64,000 nt of DNA. Source: Acinetobacter halotolerans. GTDB taxonomy: Bacteria; Pseudomonadota; Gammaproteobacteria; Pseudomonadales; Moraxellaceae. How positions within the stretch are numbered: the first letter of the stretch is position 1; the number at the start of each line of letters is the position of its first letter. Made by a program: the position numbers and the translations under genes. The stretch spans positions 123,969 through 187,968 of the forward strand of contig NZ_SGIM01000007.1 of NCBI RefSeq assembly GCF_004208515.1. The letters run 5' to 3'. Shown here piece after piece: positions 47,239 to 59,994 of the stretch. The notes beneath the pieces are model-generated. The model was not told the DNA's origin. It saw nothing but the letters and a program-made list of their open reading frames with translations, and made no database searches.

Positions 47239-50091
47239 ATGGGTCCAAAAATGCAAGAAGTTGCTGACGCGCTGCGTCTTGACACTGAACTTTCTGCTGA
47301 TAGTGCAGCGTATATTGAAGATCTTTACGAGCTGTACCTATCTTCTCCAACCTTAGTCTCTGAGGATTGGCGTGAATATTTTGATAAATATCCTAAAGGT
47401 GATCAGCCACACGGTAATGTGCGTGAACAGTTCCTTTTATTAGGAAGAAATGCCAATCGTGTGCAACCTATGGTACAAAGTACTGTTAGTACAGAGCATG
47501 AGCGTCGTCAAATTGGTGTTTTACAACTCATCGCTGCGTATCGTAACCGTGGTCATCAAAAAGCTAAACTCGATCCATTAGGTCTTGCGAAACGCGAAGA
47601 AGTTCCTGACCTTGACCTCTCTGTACACAATCTAACTAAATCTGATTTAGATACTGTATTCAATACAGGCAATCTCGCAATTGGAAAAGCAGAAGCAACA
47701 TTGTCAGAAATGATTGAGGCAATGGAAGCAACTTACTGCGGTTCAATTGGTGCAGAATATATGCATATTGTTGACACCAAAGAAAAGCGTTGGATTCAAC
47801 AACGTTTGGAAAGTGTTCGCGGTAAATTCCAGTTAAATGCAGAGCAGAAAAAAGCTGTGCTTGAGCGTTTAACGGCAGCTGAAGGTTTGGAAAAATACCT
47901 CGGTAACAAGTTTGTTGGCGCAAAACGTTTTGGTGTGGAAGGCGGCGAGTCTTTTATTCCGATGGTCAATGAGCTGATTCAACGCGCTGGTGCAGTGGGT
48001 TGTAAAGAAGTTGTGATTGGTATGCCACACCGTGGTCGACTCAACCTTCTTGTCAATATTATGGGTAAAAACCCTGCGGATCTTTTTGGTGAATTTGAAG
48101 GCAAAAGCATTCATAAAAAAGGTTCTGGTGATGTTAAGTACCATCAAGGTTTCTCATCTAATGTCATGACCTCAGGCGGTGAAGTTCACTTAGCTTTGGC
48201 ATTTAACCCATCTCATTTAGAAATCGTTGGCCCTGTGGTTGAAGGTTCCGTACGTGCGCGTCAAGTGCGTCGTAAAGATATTGGTGGCGATGACGTACTT
48301 CCACTGATTGTTCACGGCGATGCTGCATTTGCAGGTCAAGGCGTGAACATGGAAACTTTCCAAATGTCACAAACACGTGGCTATACAGTTGGTGGTACGG
48401 TTCATATTGTGGTTAATAACCAAGTTGGTTTTACCACATCGGATCCACGTGATACGCGTTCAACCGAATACTGTACTGATGTTGCGAAAATGATTCAGGC
48501 ACCAATTTTCCATGTGAATGGTGATGACCCTGAAGCTGTTATTTTTGCAACTCAAATTGCGCATGATTTCCGTCATGAATTCCGCAAAGATGTGATTATC
48601 GATTTATTCTGTTACCGTCGTCGTGGTCATAACGAAGCAGATGAACCATCTGCAACTCAGCCAATGATGTATCAAGTGATCAACAAGAAGGCAACAACGC
48701 GTACGTTGTATGCGGATCAACTTGTGCAAGAGAAAGTGCTGGATCGTGCGACTGCTGATCAAATGGTAGAAGATTACCGCGCAGACTTAGAAGCAGGTAA
48801 TCATGTTGCCAATGCCTTAGTTCGTGAACCAAACAAACATATGTTTGTGGATTGGACACCTTACTTGGGTCACGACTATACAGACGATTGGGATACTAGT
48901 TTCAATATCGATCGCTTAAAAGAACTTGGTAAAACGATGAATACATTGCCAGAAGGTTTTGTATTACAGCGTCAAGTGCAAAAAGTAATTGATGATCGTA
49001 CCAAAATGCAAGCAGGCGAAATGCCGCTCAACTGGGGTGCTGCAGAAACGCTTGCTTATGCAACCTTGCTTGATGATGGTTTCTTGGTTCGTATTACAGG
49101 TGAAGATGTTGGTCGTGGTACATTCTCACACCGTCATGCCAAACTACATAACCAAGTCGATGGTTCAGTTTATATTCCACTTTGCCATATTAAAGAAAAT
49201 CAACCACGTACTGCTGTATATGATTCTTTATTATCTGAAGAAGCTGTACTTGCGTTTGAATATGGTTATGCAACCACTTTGCCAAAGAGTCTGATCGTTT
49301 GGGAAGCGCAATTTGGTGATTTCGTTAACTGTGCACAAGTGGTGATTGACCAATTTATCGCTTCGGGTGAGACCAAGTGGGAACGTGTATGCGGTCTGAC
49401 CATGTTGTTACCTCATGGTTATGAAGGTCAAGGTCCTGAGCATTCATCTGCACGTTTAGAACGTTTCTTGCAACTTTGCGCAGAAGACAATATGCAAGTG
49501 ATCACACCAACGACTCCAGCGCAAATCTTCCATGCGTTACGTCGTCAGGCTGTTCGTCCTATTCGTAAGCCATTGATTGTCATGTCACCTAAATCTTTAT
49601 TACGTCACAAACTTGCGACTTCAACTTTAGATGAGTTAGCAAATGGTGCATTCCAAACTGTGATTGATGAAGTTGATCAAATCAACAAAGCTGAAGTGAC
49701 TCGCTTAGTGCTTTGTGGTGGTAAGGTTTACTACGATTTACTCGAAAAACGTCGTGAACTCGGTCTAAACAATACGGCGATCGTTCGTATTGAACAATTG
49801 TACCCTTACCCAGAGCAACGCTTAGCTGAAGTCATGGCGGCATATCCAAATATTCAAGATCTTGTTTGGGCGCAAGAAGAACCGAAGAACCAAGGCGCTT
49901 GGTTATTCATCGTTCCTCGTTTGTATGAAAAAGTTCTTGAATCTGGTAAACAAATTCGTATTAGCTATGCTGGTCGTGAAGCATCTGCCGCACCTGCCTG
50001 TGGCTCACCGTACTTGCATGCAAAACAACAAGCTCAGCTCGTCAATGACGCACTTGCAATTGAAGCTGAACAATCAGGAGATTCTCAATAA
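47239..50091 (+). CDS. sucA: 2-oxoglutarate dehydrogenase E1 component
   Basis: Thiamine-diphosphate enzyme (950 residues) that decarboxylates 2-oxoglutarate and transfers succinyl to SucB. The N-terminal E2-interacting segment ([16 protein letters not shown]), [36 protein letters not shown] and the TPP-binding [11 protein letters not shown] are present, as is the C-terminal [10 protein letters not shown]. The start could be ATG 47239 or 47251; neither has an ideally spaced ribosome-binding site. The stop overlaps the sucB start. Confidence 0.96.
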   Translation: MGPKMQEVADALRLDTELSADSAAYIEDLYELYLSSPTLVSEDWREYFDKYPKGDQPHGNVREQFLLLGRNANRVQPMVQSTVSTEHERRQIGVLQLIAAYRNRGHQKAKLDPLGLAKREEVPDLDLSVHNLTKSDLDTVFNTGNLAIGKAEATLSEMIEAMEATYCGSIGAEYMHIVDTKEKRWIQQRLESVRGKFQLNAEQKKAVLERLTAAEGLEKYLGNKFVGAKRFGVEGGESFIPMVNELIQRAGAVGCKEVVIGMPHRGRLNLLVNIMGKNPADLFGEFEGKSIHKKGSGDVKYHQGFSSNVMTSGGEVHLALAFNPSHLEIVGPVVEGSVRARQVRRKDIGGDDVLPLIVHGDAAFAGQGVNMETFQMSQTRGYTVGGTVHIVVNNQVGFTTSDPRDTRSTEYCTDVAKMIQAPIFHVNGDDPEAVIFATQIAHDFRHEFRKDVIIDLFCYRRRGHNEADEPSATQPMMYQVINKKATTRTLYADQLVQEKVLDRATADQMVEDYRADLEAGNHVANALVREPNKHMFVDWTPYLGHDYTDDWDTSFNIDRLKELGKTMNTLPEGFVLQRQVQKVIDDRTKMQAGEMPLNWGAAETLAYATLLDDGFLVRITGEDVGRGTFSHRHAKLHNQVDGSVYIPLCHIKENQPRTAVYDSLLSEEAVLAFEYGYATTLPKSLIVWEAQFGDFVNCAQVVIDQFIASGETKWERVCGLTMLLPHGYEGQGPEHSSARLERFLQLCAEDNMQVITPTTPAQIFHALRRQAVRPIRKPLIVMSPKSLLRHKLATSTLDELANGAFQTVIDEVDQINKAEVTRLVLCGGKVYYDLLEKRRELGLNNTAIVRIEQLYPYPEQRLAEVMAAYPNIQDLVWAQEEPKNQGAWLFIVPRLYEKVLESGKQIRISYAGREASAAPACGSPYLHAKQQAQLVNDALAIEAEQSGDSQ

Positions 50092-51284
50092 TGGCAACCG
50101 AAATTAAAGCACCGGTATTCCCAGAGTCAGTTGCTGACGGTACGATCGCAACTTGGCACAAGAAAGTAGGTGAACCTGTATCACGTGATGAAGTGATCTG
50201 TGACATTGAAACCGATAAAGTTGTTTTAGAAGTGGTTGCTCCAGCTGACGGTAGTTTGGTTGCAATCATCAAAGACGAAGGCGAAACTGTGCTTTCTGAT
50301 GAAGTCATTGCACAGTTTGAAGCTGGTGCTGTTTCTGCGGCTGCTCCTGAAGCTGCTGCACCAGCGGCTGAAGCTCCTGCTGCATCTGCGCCAGCAGCTG
50401 CATCAACTCAAGCAGTTGATCAAAACCAAGCACCTGCGGTTCGCAAGGCATTATCTGAAACAGGTATCAATGCTGCTGACGTACAAGGTACAGGCCGCGG
50501 TGGTCGCATCACTAAAGAAGATGTTGCTGGTCATCAAGCTAAACCTGCTGCATCAGTTCAACCTTTAAGCGTTGCTGTAGGTGAGCGTATCGAAAAACGT
50601 GTTCCAATGACACGTTTACGTAAGCGTGTTGCTGAGCGTTTATTGGCTGCGACACAACAAACTGCAATGTTAACGACATTCAATGAAGTTAACATGAAGC
50701 CAATCATGGAAATGCGTAAGCAATATAAAGATGCTTTCGAGAAGCGCCATGGTGCTCGTTTAGGCTTTATGTCTTTCTTTGTTAAAGCGGCGACTGAAGC
50801 ATTAAAACGCTACCCAGCAGTAAATGCGTCTATCGATGGTGATGATATCGTTTATCACGGTTTCTATGACATCGGTGTTGCTGTATCGAGTGACCGTGGT
50901 CTAGTTGTTCCTGTACTTCGTGATACTGACCGTATGAACTATGCGGAAATTGAAAACGGCATCCGTGACTATGCCTATAAAGCTCGTGACGGTAAGTTAG
51001 GTATCGAAGACATGACTGGCGGTACGTTTACGATCACCAATGGTGGTACTTTCGGTTCATTACTTTCAACGCCTATTTTAAACCAGCCACAAACTGCGAT
51101 TTTGGGTATGCATAAAATCCAAGAGCGTCCGATGGCGGTAAATGGTCAAGTTGAAATCTTACCAATGATGTATTTAGCACTTTCTTATGACCACCGTTTA
51201 ATCGATGGTAAAGAAGCTGTAGGTTTCTTGGTAACAATCAAAGAGTTGTTAGAAGAGCCAGCTAAACTCATTCTCGATCTTTAA
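50091..51284 (+). CDS. sucB: Dihydrolipoyllysine succinyltransferase (E2)
   Basis: Core of the 2-oxoglutarate dehydrogenase complex, 397 residues. The lipoyl domain (about 2-78) has the lipoylation lysine in [11 protein letters not shown]; an Ala/Pro-rich linker follows, then the E1/E3-binding domain ([20 protein letters not shown], about 115-148) and the catalytic domain with [16 protein letters not shown]. Its ATG overlaps the sucA stop (TAATG). The lipoyl group would be attached with the help of LipB from this window. Confidence 0.96.
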   Translation: MATEIKAPVFPESVADGTIATWHKKVGEPVSRDEVICDIETDKVVLEVVAPADGSLVAIIKDEGETVLSDEVIAQFEAGAVSAAAPEAAAPAAEAPAASAPAAASTQAVDQNQAPAVRKALSETGINAADVQGTGRGGRITKEDVAGHQAKPAASVQPLSVAVGERIEKRVPMTRLRKRVAERLLAATQQTAMLTTFNEVNMKPIMEMRKQYKDAFEKRHGARLGFMSFFVKAATEALKRYPAVNASIDGDDIVYHGFYDIGVAVSSDRGLVVPVLRDTDRMNYAEIENGIRDYAYKARDGKLGIEDMTGGTFTITNGGTFGSLLSTPILNQPQTAILGMHKIQERPMAVNGQVEILPMMYLALSYDHRLIDGKEAVGFLVTIKELLEEPAKLILDL

Positions 51285-52778
<1,494 letters not shown>

Positions 52779-52780
52779 AT

Positions 52781-52808
52781 AAAAAGTGTGGTTCGCCACA
52801 CTTTTTTT
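52781..52808 (+). terminator. Terminator of sucA-sucB-lpd
   Basis: AAAAAGTGTGG, loop TTCG, CCACACTTTTT and more T directly after the lpd stop. Confidence 0.85.
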
Positions 52809-52914
52809 GAATGATGATGATCGCTTTTATAAGGTGATCATTTACTCAATATGTAGCAGTCTAGTTTTAAGTACATCTAGGCTGTATCACACAAACAACA
52901 TAGTAGGTAACTAA

Positions 52915-54081
52915 ATGAACTTACATGAGTATCAAGCTAAAGCGTTATTGAAAGAATATGGTATGCCAGTACAAGAAGGTATCTTGGCAACCAATGCAGA
53001 CGAAGCAGTTGCTGCATTTGAACAGCTTGGTGGTAAATTCGCAGTAATGAAAGCGCAAGTTCATGCTGGTGGCCGTGGTAAGGCTGGTGGTGTTAAAGTT
53101 GCAAAATCTAAAGAAGATGTTATTGAATTTGCAAATAATATTATTGGTACTCGTCTTGTAACGTATCAAACAGATGCAAATGGTCAACCAGTTAACAGCA
53201 TTATTGTTGCTGAAGACGTTTACCCAGTTGAGCGTGAGCTTTACTTAGGCGCGGTTGTAGATCGTTCTAGCCGTCGCATTACTTTCATGGCTTCTACCGA
53301 AGGTGGTGTAGAAATCGAGAAAGTTGCGGAAGAAACTCCTGAAAAAATTATCAAAGTTGAAGTTGACCCATTAGTTGGCTTACAACCATTCCAAGCGCGT
53401 GAAGTTGCGTTTGCTTTAGGTTTGAAAGACAAGCAAATCAGCCAGTTTGTTAAAATTATGGCTGCTGCTTACCAAGCATTTGTTGAAAATGACTTTGCAT
53501 TATTCGAAATTAACCCACTTTCAGTTCGTGAAAATGGCGATATTTTATGTGTTGATGCGAAAGTAGGTATCGATTCCAACGCGCTTTACCGTTTACCTAA
53601 AGTTGCTGCTTTACGTGACAAATCTCAAGAGAATGAGCGTGAATTAAAAGCATCTGAATTTGATCTTAACTATGTTGCTTTAGAAGGTAACATCGGTTGT
53701 ATGGTGAATGGTGCTGGTCTTGCAATGGCAACAATGGACATCATCAAGCTTTATGGTGGCCAGCCTGCAAACTTCCTTGACGTTGGTGGCGGTGCAACTA
53801 AAGAGCGCGTAATCGAAGCGTTCAAAATCATCCTTGCTGATACTTCTGTACAAGGTGTTTTAATCAACATCTTCGGTGGTATCGTACGTTGTGACATGAT
53901 TGCTGAGGCGATTATTGCAGCGGTTCAAGAAGTAAACGTAACTGTTCCAGTTGTTGTTCGTTTAGAAGGTAACAACGCTGAATTAGGTGCTAAATTACTT
54001 GATGAATCTGGTTTGAAATTAATTTCTGCGAACGGCTTGTCTGATGCCGCAGAAAAAGTTGTAGCTGCAGTTAAAGCGTAA
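52915..54081 (+). CDS. sucC: Succinyl-CoA synthetase beta subunit
   Basis: Forms succinate, CoA and ATP from succinyl-CoA together with SucD. The 388-residue ATP-grasp protein starts [19 protein letters not shown] and contains [16 protein letters not shown] and the C-terminal [16 protein letters not shown]. It sits 137 bases after lpd, past a terminator, so it has a separate promoter or read-through expression. sucD follows 14 bases later. Confidence 0.97.
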   Translation: MNLHEYQAKALLKEYGMPVQEGILATNADEAVAAFEQLGGKFAVMKAQVHAGGRGKAGGVKVAKSKEDVIEFANNIIGTRLVTYQTDANGQPVNSIIVAEDVYPVERELYLGAVVDRSSRRITFMASTEGGVEIEKVAEETPEKIIKVEVDPLVGLQPFQAREVAFALGLKDKQISQFVKIMAAAYQAFVENDFALFEINPLSVRENGDILCVDAKVGIDSNALYRLPKVAALRDKSQENERELKASEFDLNYVALEGNIGCMVNGAGLAMATMDIIKLYGGQPANFLDVGGGATKERVIEAFKIILADTSVQGVLINIFGGIVRCDMIAEAIIAAVQEVNVTVPVVVRLEGNNAELGAKLLDESGLKLISANGLSDAAEKVVAAVKA

Positions 54082-54095
54082 GGGGAGTATCAATC

Positions 54096-54986
54096 ATGAG
54101 CGTATTAATTAATAAAGACACTAAAGTATTGGTACAAGGTTTTACTGGTAAAAACGGTACTTTCCACTCTGCACAAGCTTTAGACTACGGTACAAAAGTT
54201 GTTGGTGGTGTGACTCCGGGTAAAGGTGGTTCAACTCACCTTGACTTACCTGTATTTAACACAATGAAAGAAGCTGTACGTGAAACACATGCTGATGCAA
54301 CTGTGATCTATGTACCAGCTCCATTCGTTTTAGACTCAATCATTGAAGCGGTTGATTCTGGCGTTAGCCTGATCGTTGTGATCACTGAAGGTGTTCCAAC
54401 AATCGACATGCTTAAAGCAAAACGCTACTTAGAAACTAACGGTAACGGTACACGTTTAGTTGGTCCTAACTGCCCAGGCGTGATCACTCCAGGTGAATGT
54501 AAGATTGGTATTATGCCAGGTCACATTCATCAACCAGGTCGTATTGGTATCATCTCACGTTCAGGTACATTGACTTATGAAGCGGTTGCTCAAACAACTA
54601 AGCTTGGTTTAGGTCAGTCTACTTGTATCGGTATTGGTGGTGACCCAATCCCAGGTATGAACCAGATCGAAGCGCTTCAATTGTTCCAAGACGATCCAGA
54701 TACTGATGCAATCATCATGATCGGTGAGATCGGTGGTACAGCGGAAGAAGAAGCTGCTGAATTCATCAAATCTAACGTGACTAAACCTGTAGTCGGTTAC
54801 ATCGCTGGTGTAACTGCACCTAAAGGTAAGCGTATGGGTCACGCTGGTGCGATCATTTCTGGTGGTCAAGGTACTGCTGAAGAGAAATTCGCTGCATTTG
54901 AACGCGCGGGAATGGCTTACACTCGTAGCCCAGCTGAGCTTGGTTCAACAATGATGCAAGTATTGAAAGAGAAAGGTTTAGCGTAA
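54096..54986 (+). CDS. sucD: Succinyl-CoA synthetase alpha subunit
   Basis: CoA-binding subunit of succinyl-CoA synthetase, 296 residues. [40 protein letters not shown] and the phosphorylated histidine in [13 protein letters not shown] are visible. AGGGGAG precedes the ATG. Last gene of the TCA-cycle block; strong terminator after it. Confidence 0.97.
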   Translation: MSVLINKDTKVLVQGFTGKNGTFHSAQALDYGTKVVGGVTPGKGGSTHLDLPVFNTMKEAVRETHADATVIYVPAPFVLDSIIEAVDSGVSLIVVITEGVPTIDMLKAKRYLETNGNGTRLVGPNCPGVITPGECKIGIMPGHIHQPGRIGIISRSGTLTYEAVAQTTKLGLGQSTCIGIGGDPIPGMNQIEALQLFQDDPDTDAIIMIGEIGGTAEEEAAEFIKSNVTKPVVGYIAGVTAPKGKRMGHAGAIISGGQGTAEEKFAAFERAGMAYTRSPAELGSTMMQVLKEKGLA

Positions 54987-55005
54987 TACGTTAGATTTTA
55001 ATCTT

Positions 55006-55040
55006 AAAAAAACCCCAATATTGTTATTGGGGTTTTTTTT
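55006..55040. terminator. Terminator between sucD and the flotillin gene
   Basis: An A-run, CCCCAATA, loop TTGT, TATTGGGG and a T-run; symmetric, so it can serve both convergent genes. Confidence 0.85.
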
Positions 55041-55058
55041 ATTGTGGGGTATAAATAA

Positions 55059-56768
55059 TTATTCAGCTTTCGGTTTTAACCCTTGAGTCAAACCATTAAT
55101 ATCACCGCCTTGTAAGCCAAGTTCACTCATCAAGCTATCGATGAGAGGCGCTTGTGAGCGATAGCGTAGGGCGCTATTCACGACCTGATCTGATAAAGAT
55201 GCTTGGCCATTTTCAACTGCTTCGCCAGATGCACTGCTTCCACCAGCAAAACCACCTAAACCATTGACCTGTAAAATTTTGATGTCATCAATATTTTCCA
55301 TTGGTTTAACACTTTCACGAATAATATCTGGTAAGTGTTTAAGAAGTGCTAAGCGTACTTGCATTTCTACCTGTTCAGCAGAGAGTACGTTGGCTGCTTC
55401 ATTGACAGCACGTGTACCTTCCGCATCAACTTGGTATTGTTTTTCCAATGCTTGAGCAAGCAATATTTTTGCATCCGCTTCACCTTTTGCTTTTAATCGT
55501 ACTTTTTCAGCTTCGGCTTCAGCACCAATACGGACTGCCTCAGCTTCATCAGCAGCAGCCTTTTTACCTGCATCAGCAGCCACCGTAATCGCAATCGCAT
55601 CTTTCTCAGCAGTTTGTTTTGCTGCAACCAATTCAACGGCTTTCTGACGCTCTGCACGTTGTGTTTCACGCACGGTGATAACTTCTTCTTCTGCTTTTAC
55701 TGCCTCAGCCCGGGCCTTATCGGCTTGCGCTTTGGCTTCAGATTCAGCACGAGACTTTTCAGCAATGGCAATGGCACGATCTTGCTCAGCAAGTTCAATG
55801 GTTTTCTTTTGTTCGACTTCTGCTTTTTGAATGAGCTGAGCTTTTTGAATATTTTCATTTTCGACATCACGTGCCGCAGCAATACGCTTTAATTCAACTT
55901 CACGTTCAGCAGCAATACGTGCTTCTTCAGCTTCACGTTTTTTGCCAGCTTCTTGAGAAGCGATTTCCGCTGATTGTTCAGCTTTACGAATTGAAATTTC
56001 TCGCTCTTGTTGTAGTTTTGCGTATTCTTCTTCACGTGAAATTTCAAGACGTTTACGCTCAGCTTCTAAATCCTTGCTGCGAATGGCAAGATCAGTATCT
56101 TGTTCGATATCGTTACGTTTTTTACGACGGTCTTCAATGGTTTCTGTTAGCTTGGTTAAACCCTCAGCATCGAATGCATTTTGAGGGTTGAAAAACTTAA
56201 AGCTGGTTTGATCCAAGCCTGTTAATGATACTGTTTCGAGCTCTAAGCCATTCTTCGATAAATCTTCTGATACGACTTGCTGAACTTTTTGCACGAAGTC
56301 GACACGTTTTTCATGTAGCTCTTCCATTGCCATTTCTGCGGCAACTGCACGTAAAGAGTCTACGAACTTACCTTCGACTAAATCTTTTAATTCAGGCGGG
56401 GACATGGTTTTTCTGCCCAGCGTTTGAGCAGCCGTTGCAATTGATTCAGCTGTTGGTTTTACGCGAACATAAAACTCGGCCATAACATCGACACGCATAC
56501 GATCACGTGTAATTAAAGCTTGGTCAGCAGCACGCTTCACTTCTAAGCGTAAAGTATTCATATTTACAGGAATGATTTCATGTAAAACTGGTAGTACAAT
56601 CGCACCACCATTTAAAATCACTTTTTCACCGCCCCAACCTGTACGTACAAAAGAGACTTCTTTACTTGAACGTGTATATAATCGAGCAATTACAACACCA
56701 ATAAAAATCAGTACAGCAAAAATAATACCCGTAATAATTAGAATTTCAGTCAATGCTGAAGTAAGCAT
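55059..56768 (-). CDS. Flotillin/YqiK-family SPFH protein
   Basis: A 569-residue flotillin-like protein. One N-terminal membrane segment (about residues 5-28) is followed by an SPFH domain (GWGGEKVILNGGAIVLPVLHEI, MSPPELKDLVEGKF) to about residue 210, then a long Ala/Glu-rich coiled coil (about 215-440) and a C-terminal oligomerisation part. Such proteins scaffold membrane microdomains. It lies 32 bases after a YqiJ-like gene on the same strand, the same pairing as E. coli yqiJ-yqiK. Confidence 0.88.
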   Translation of the reverse strand: MLTSALTEILIITGIIFAVLIFIGVVIARLYTRSSKEVSFVRTGWGGEKVILNGGAIVLPVLHEIIPVNMNTLRLEVKRAADQALITRDRMRVDVMAEFYVRVKPTAESIATAAQTLGRKTMSPPELKDLVEGKFVDSLRAVAAEMAMEELHEKRVDFVQKVQQVVSEDLSKNGLELETVSLTGLDQTSFKFFNPQNAFDAEGLTKLTETIEDRRKKRNDIEQDTDLAIRSKDLEAERKRLEISREEEYAKLQQEREISIRKAEQSAEIASQEAGKKREAEEARIAAEREVELKRIAAARDVENENIQKAQLIQKAEVEQKKTIELAEQDRAIAIAEKSRAESEAKAQADKARAEAVKAEEEVITVRETQRAERQKAVELVAAKQTAEKDAIAITVAADAGKKAAADEAEAVRIGAEAEAEKVRLKAKGEADAKILLAQALEKQYQVDAEGTRAVNEAANVLSAEQVEMQVRLALLKHLPDIIRESVKPMENIDDIKILQVNGLGGFAGGSSASGEAVENGQASLSDQVVNSALRYRSQAPLIDSLMSELGLQGGDINGLTQGLKPKAE

Positions 56769-56800
56769 TTAAATACCCTCTATGTAAATAATATAAAAAA

Positions 56801-57445
56801 TTAAGTGGCAATTGCTTGAAAGCCAATTTTGGTTCTTTGCGTTAAAATAACGTCTTGTCCTTGATAAAATATAATATCAAGTTCTGGTTCAACTAAGACA
56901 TAATGTGTCTGACCAAATTGATCTTTAACTTTGGCTTGTGCGGGGGAGTTAGGTTTTGCTTCGCCTAAAATAATTTGTGCGGTCAGCCCAATCAGTTCAT
57001 CACTATGAATCGCAGTAGTTTCATCTTTTGGGATGATTTTCGCAACAAAAGCGGCGCTATAACGCACAATAGGCATGCAAAGAAACAAACATGCTGGTGC
57101 GATCAACCAAGCTGAAAAATAATGCTCAGTCAAAAGGAAAAAAATATTTTGAATAATTAAGCCTGTTAACCCATAAGCCGTTAGGAAAATAATTAGCCAA
57201 ATTAATAGCGGAACTTTACCTAGATACAGCCATTCAAGCAGTTGAGTAAATGGATTATTTGAATGTTCAATTGAGATATCTGCATGATTTACATCGGTTA
57301 GGCTATCTGGTAGAAACTGTTCAATAAAACTAGAACTACCACCCAGTAATAATAAGATTAATTCTAGTATGCCAATAAATAAGCATAGCATTAAAGCAAT
57401 ACTAAAAATAAAATTGGATGGGTGTGTGAGGAGTTCTAAAATCAT
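56801..57445 (-). CDS. YqiJ-like (NfeD-type) membrane protein
   Basis: A 214-residue membrane protein with about four helices (for example FIFSIALMLCLFIGILELIL and VPLLIWLIIFLTAYGLTGL) and a C-terminal OB-fold-like segment (DELIGLTAQIILGEAKPNSPAQAKVKD in context). It matches the YqiJ family, partner of flotillin-like YqiK, and is encoded directly upstream of the flotillin gene. Probably anchors or modulates the flotillin scaffold (inference). Confidence 0.8.
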   Translation of the reverse strand: MILELLTHPSNFIFSIALMLCLFIGILELILLLLGGSSSFIEQFLPDSLTDVNHADISIEHSNNPFTQLLEWLYLGKVPLLIWLIIFLTAYGLTGLIIQNIFFLLTEHYFSAWLIAPACLFLCMPIVRYSAAFVAKIIPKDETTAIHSDELIGLTAQIILGEAKPNSPAQAKVKDQFGQTHYVLVEPELDIIFYQGQDVILTQRTKIGFQAIAT

Positions 57446-57717
57446 TGAGATTACTCTTATTTCTTTTTTGAAAGAATTAATAAATTTTTTATAAAAATAA
57501 AACAGTTATAAGGATAAATGTAAGCTGCATTAAATTCAACTTAAATTACTCATATTATAGAGGCGAAAAAAAACGCAGTGATTGGGGTGATCACTACGTT
57601 GAACAACGAATCTGTTTAAAACAGTTTCGGTTGAAAAGGAGAAATGTCATAAGATTAGTGTTTGCTAATCTACATCGCAATATTAGTCAAAAACATGACT
57701 GTTTTCATGGGTATTCG

Positions 57718-57746
57718 TGTTAACTACTGTTAACTACTGTTAATAG
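57718..57746. repeat. Short tandem repeat TGTTAACTAC
   Basis: TGTTAACTAC occurs twice in tandem and a third partial copy (TGTTAATAG) follows. Each unit contains the palindrome GTTAAC or a variant. Confidence 0.6.
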
Positions 57747-57818
57747 CTGACAAAAAATGTTAGTTTTTGATGGTATGGGCAAGTTCTTAAATTAGACTTA
57801 AATCAATTGGTTATACAA

Positions 57819-57845
57819 AAAAAGCCCTAAAAATGGGCTTTTTAT
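57819..57845 (-). terminator. Terminator of trpS
   Basis: On the minus strand AAAAAGCCC, a seven-base loop and GGGCTTTTTTT lie 17 bases after the stop. Confidence 0.8.
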
Positions 57846-57862
57846 GTGAAAAGTATAATAAA

Positions 57863-58876
57863 TTAGAATTTAAATAACCCTAATCCAGCTTTGACTTCGT
57901 CCAGCGTTTGTTGAGTAATATCTCTACACTTTTCGGTGCCTTGTTTTAAGATATCCATGATGTAATCAGGATCTTTTTCTAATTCGGCACGACGTTCGCG
58001 AATTGGTGCGATTAACTCTTGTAAAATTCCTTCTAGACGTTTTTTCACCGCACCATCACCTAAACCGCCACGACGGTAATGCGCCTTTAACTCTTCTACT
58101 TCTGCCTTATTTGGATCAAAAGCATCGAGGTAGGTAAATACAATATTACCCTCTACTTGGCCTGGATCTTCGATACGCAAGTGATTTGGATCGGTATACA
58201 TCGCGTTCACTGCTTTTTTAATGTCTTTATCCGAAGCATTTAACACAATAGTGTTGCCTAATGATTTAGACATTTTAGCTTTACCATCAAAGCCAGGTAA
58301 ACGTGCCATATTCGATAATAACGCTTTGCATTCAGGCAATAGATCATGACCAATTTGTCGATTAACACGACGCACAACTTCATTTGTTTGCTCGATCATT
58401 GGCAGTTGGTCTTCACCAACAGGGACAACAGTTGCTTTAAATGCTGTGATATCTGCTGCTTGAGCGATTGGATAACATAAGAAACCGGCAGGAATGTCAC
58501 GCTCAAAGTTACGTAGCTGAATTTCTGCTTTCACAGTTGGATTTCGCTCTAAACGCGCTACAGTAACGTAGTTGAGGTAAATCATCGTGAGTTCATTCAG
58601 TGCAGGCAAACAAGACTGTACACAAATAGTGGTTTTACTTGGGTCAATGCCAACCGCTAAATAATCTAAAGCAACTTGAAGAATATTATTGCGTACTTTC
58701 TCTGGATTATCGGCATTATCAGTGAGTGCTTGAGCATCTGCCAATAAAAGGTGTTGATGATGACTATCTTGTAAACCTACACGTGAACGTAATGAACCGA
58801 CGAAGTGTCCGAGATGAAGTTGTCCAGTAGGGCGGTCGCCTGTCAAAATGATTGGGCGATTATCAGCATTACTCAT
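57863..58876 (-). CDS. trpS: Tryptophan--tRNA ligase
   Basis: Class I synthetase of 337 residues. The HIGH-type motif is in GDRPTGQLHLGHFVGSLRSR near residues 13-30 and the KMSKS loop in GKAKMSKSLGNTIV near residue 200. Length fits the bacterial family. It is transcribed alone, divergent from the DUF808 gene. Confidence 0.96.
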   Translation of the reverse strand: MSNADNRPIILTGDRPTGQLHLGHFVGSLRSRVGLQDSHHQHLLLADAQALTDNADNPEKVRNNILQVALDYLAVGIDPSKTTICVQSCLPALNELTMIYLNYVTVARLERNPTVKAEIQLRNFERDIPAGFLCYPIAQAADITAFKATVVPVGEDQLPMIEQTNEVVRRVNRQIGHDLLPECKALLSNMARLPGFDGKAKMSKSLGNTIVLNASDKDIKKAVNAMYTDPNHLRIEDPGQVEGNIVFTYLDAFDPNKAEVEELKAHYRRGGLGDGAVKKRLEGILQELIAPIRERRAELEKDPDYIMDILKQGTEKCRDITQQTLDEVKAGLGLFKF

Positions 58877-59040
58877 GATATGTTCCGAGATTCAGTTGTT
58901 TGATCAATATAAGATTTGGATTATTGTACGGTAAATATTTTTTTTTCGTCAGCGATTGCTTCAACTTTTTATAAAATTAATGTTGTGAATTTATAGCGTG
59001 ATTCTACTATAGTGAAATAAATACGAATAAGGAAACAACT

Positions 59041-59964
59041 ATGGCTAGTGGTTTATTATTATTGCTCGATGATATTGCAACGGTGTTAGATGATGTTGCG
59101 GTCATGAGCAAAATGGCTGCAAAAAAAACGGCAGGTGTGCTGGGGGATGATTTAGCACTCAATGCACAACAAGTCAGTGGGGTGCGTTCCGAACGTGAGT
59201 TACCAGTGGTGTGGAGTGTTGCAAAGGGATCGTTTGTAAATAAATTAATTTTAGTCCCATTAGCGTTGTTAATAAGTGTTTTTGCTCCTTGGTTAATTAA
59301 TCCATTGTTAATGATTGGTGGATTATTTCTTTGTTATGAAGGGGTGGAAAAAGTTGTACACACATTCCATCATAAAAAAGCAAAAACTGCAGAAGAGGCA
59401 AATGAAAACCTACAACAAATTGAGTTGGATTTAGTAAAGTTTGAAAAAGAAAAAGTAAAAGGTGCGATTCGCACCGACTTTATTTTATCTGCTGAAATTG
59501 TGGTGATTTCGTTAGGTACAGTTGCAACTGCGGCATTTATGACTAAAGTATCTGTATTAAGTGTGATCGCTATTGCGATGACGATTGGTGTTTACGGTTT
59601 GGTCGCAATGATCGTTAAGATTGATGATTTAGGTTTATATTTAACACAACAAGTTTCTGAATTTAAAAATAAAATAGGGCGTGGTTTACTCGCTTTTGCA
59701 CCAGTATTAATGAAAACTTTATCTATTGTAGGGACGATTGCGATGTTTTTAGTGGGTGGTGGCATCATCGCACATACCATCCCTCTGCTGCATCATTTTA
59801 CTGAAGAAACAGTAGATCATTTAGAACTAATCCCAAGTGTGGGCTCCATCATTGGGGCTATTACACCGACATTAATAAATTTTGGAATCGGTTTAGTTGC
59901 TGGCGCTATTGTGCTGATTATTGTCAGTCTTATTCAGAAAGTATGGTCAAAAGCATCTACTTAA
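59041..59964 (+). CDS. DUF808 (YedI-like) inner-membrane protein
   Basis: A 307-residue membrane protein beginning [20 protein letters not shown], the family signature, then [19 protein letters not shown] and [12 protein letters not shown]. About five or six hydrophobic segments follow. Function is unknown. It is preceded by AAGGAAACAACT and followed 30 bases later by the metallopeptidase gene, possibly co-transcribed. Confidence 0.88.
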   Translation: MASGLLLLLDDIATVLDDVAVMSKMAAKKTAGVLGDDLALNAQQVSGVRSERELPVVWSVAKGSFVNKLILVPLALLISVFAPWLINPLLMIGGLFLCYEGVEKVVHTFHHKKAKTAEEANENLQQIELDLVKFEKEKVKGAIRTDFILSAEIVVISLGTVATAAFMTKVSVLSVIAIAMTIGVYGLVAMIVKIDDLGLYLTQQVSEFKNKIGRGLLAFAPVLMKTLSIVGTIAMFLVGGGIIAHTIPLLHHFTEETVDHLELIPSVGSIIGAITPTLINFGIGLVAGAIVLIIVSLIQKVWSKAST

Positions 59965-59994
59965 AATAGCGTTATCTAAGCGTGTGAGGTGGTT

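Larger units (their letters stand above)
57446..57862. other. Intergenic region between yqiJ-like gene and trpS
   Basis: 417 bases without a gene. It contains a hairpin at 57572-57600 (AACG.AGTGAT and ATCACT.CGTT), a 13-base palindrome CTGTTTAAAACAG at 57612-57624, a short tandem repeat at 57718-57746 and the trpS terminator. Confidence 0.6.

Noticed and set aside
50236..50568. Leucine-rich frame inside sucB
   Set aside because: It is the shifted reading of the Ala/Pro-rich linker of sucB.
57612..57624. CTGTTTAAAACAG as a LexA-type site
   Set aside because: It does not fit the LexA consensus spacing, and Acinetobacter lacks a classical LexA; kept only as an unexplained palindrome.
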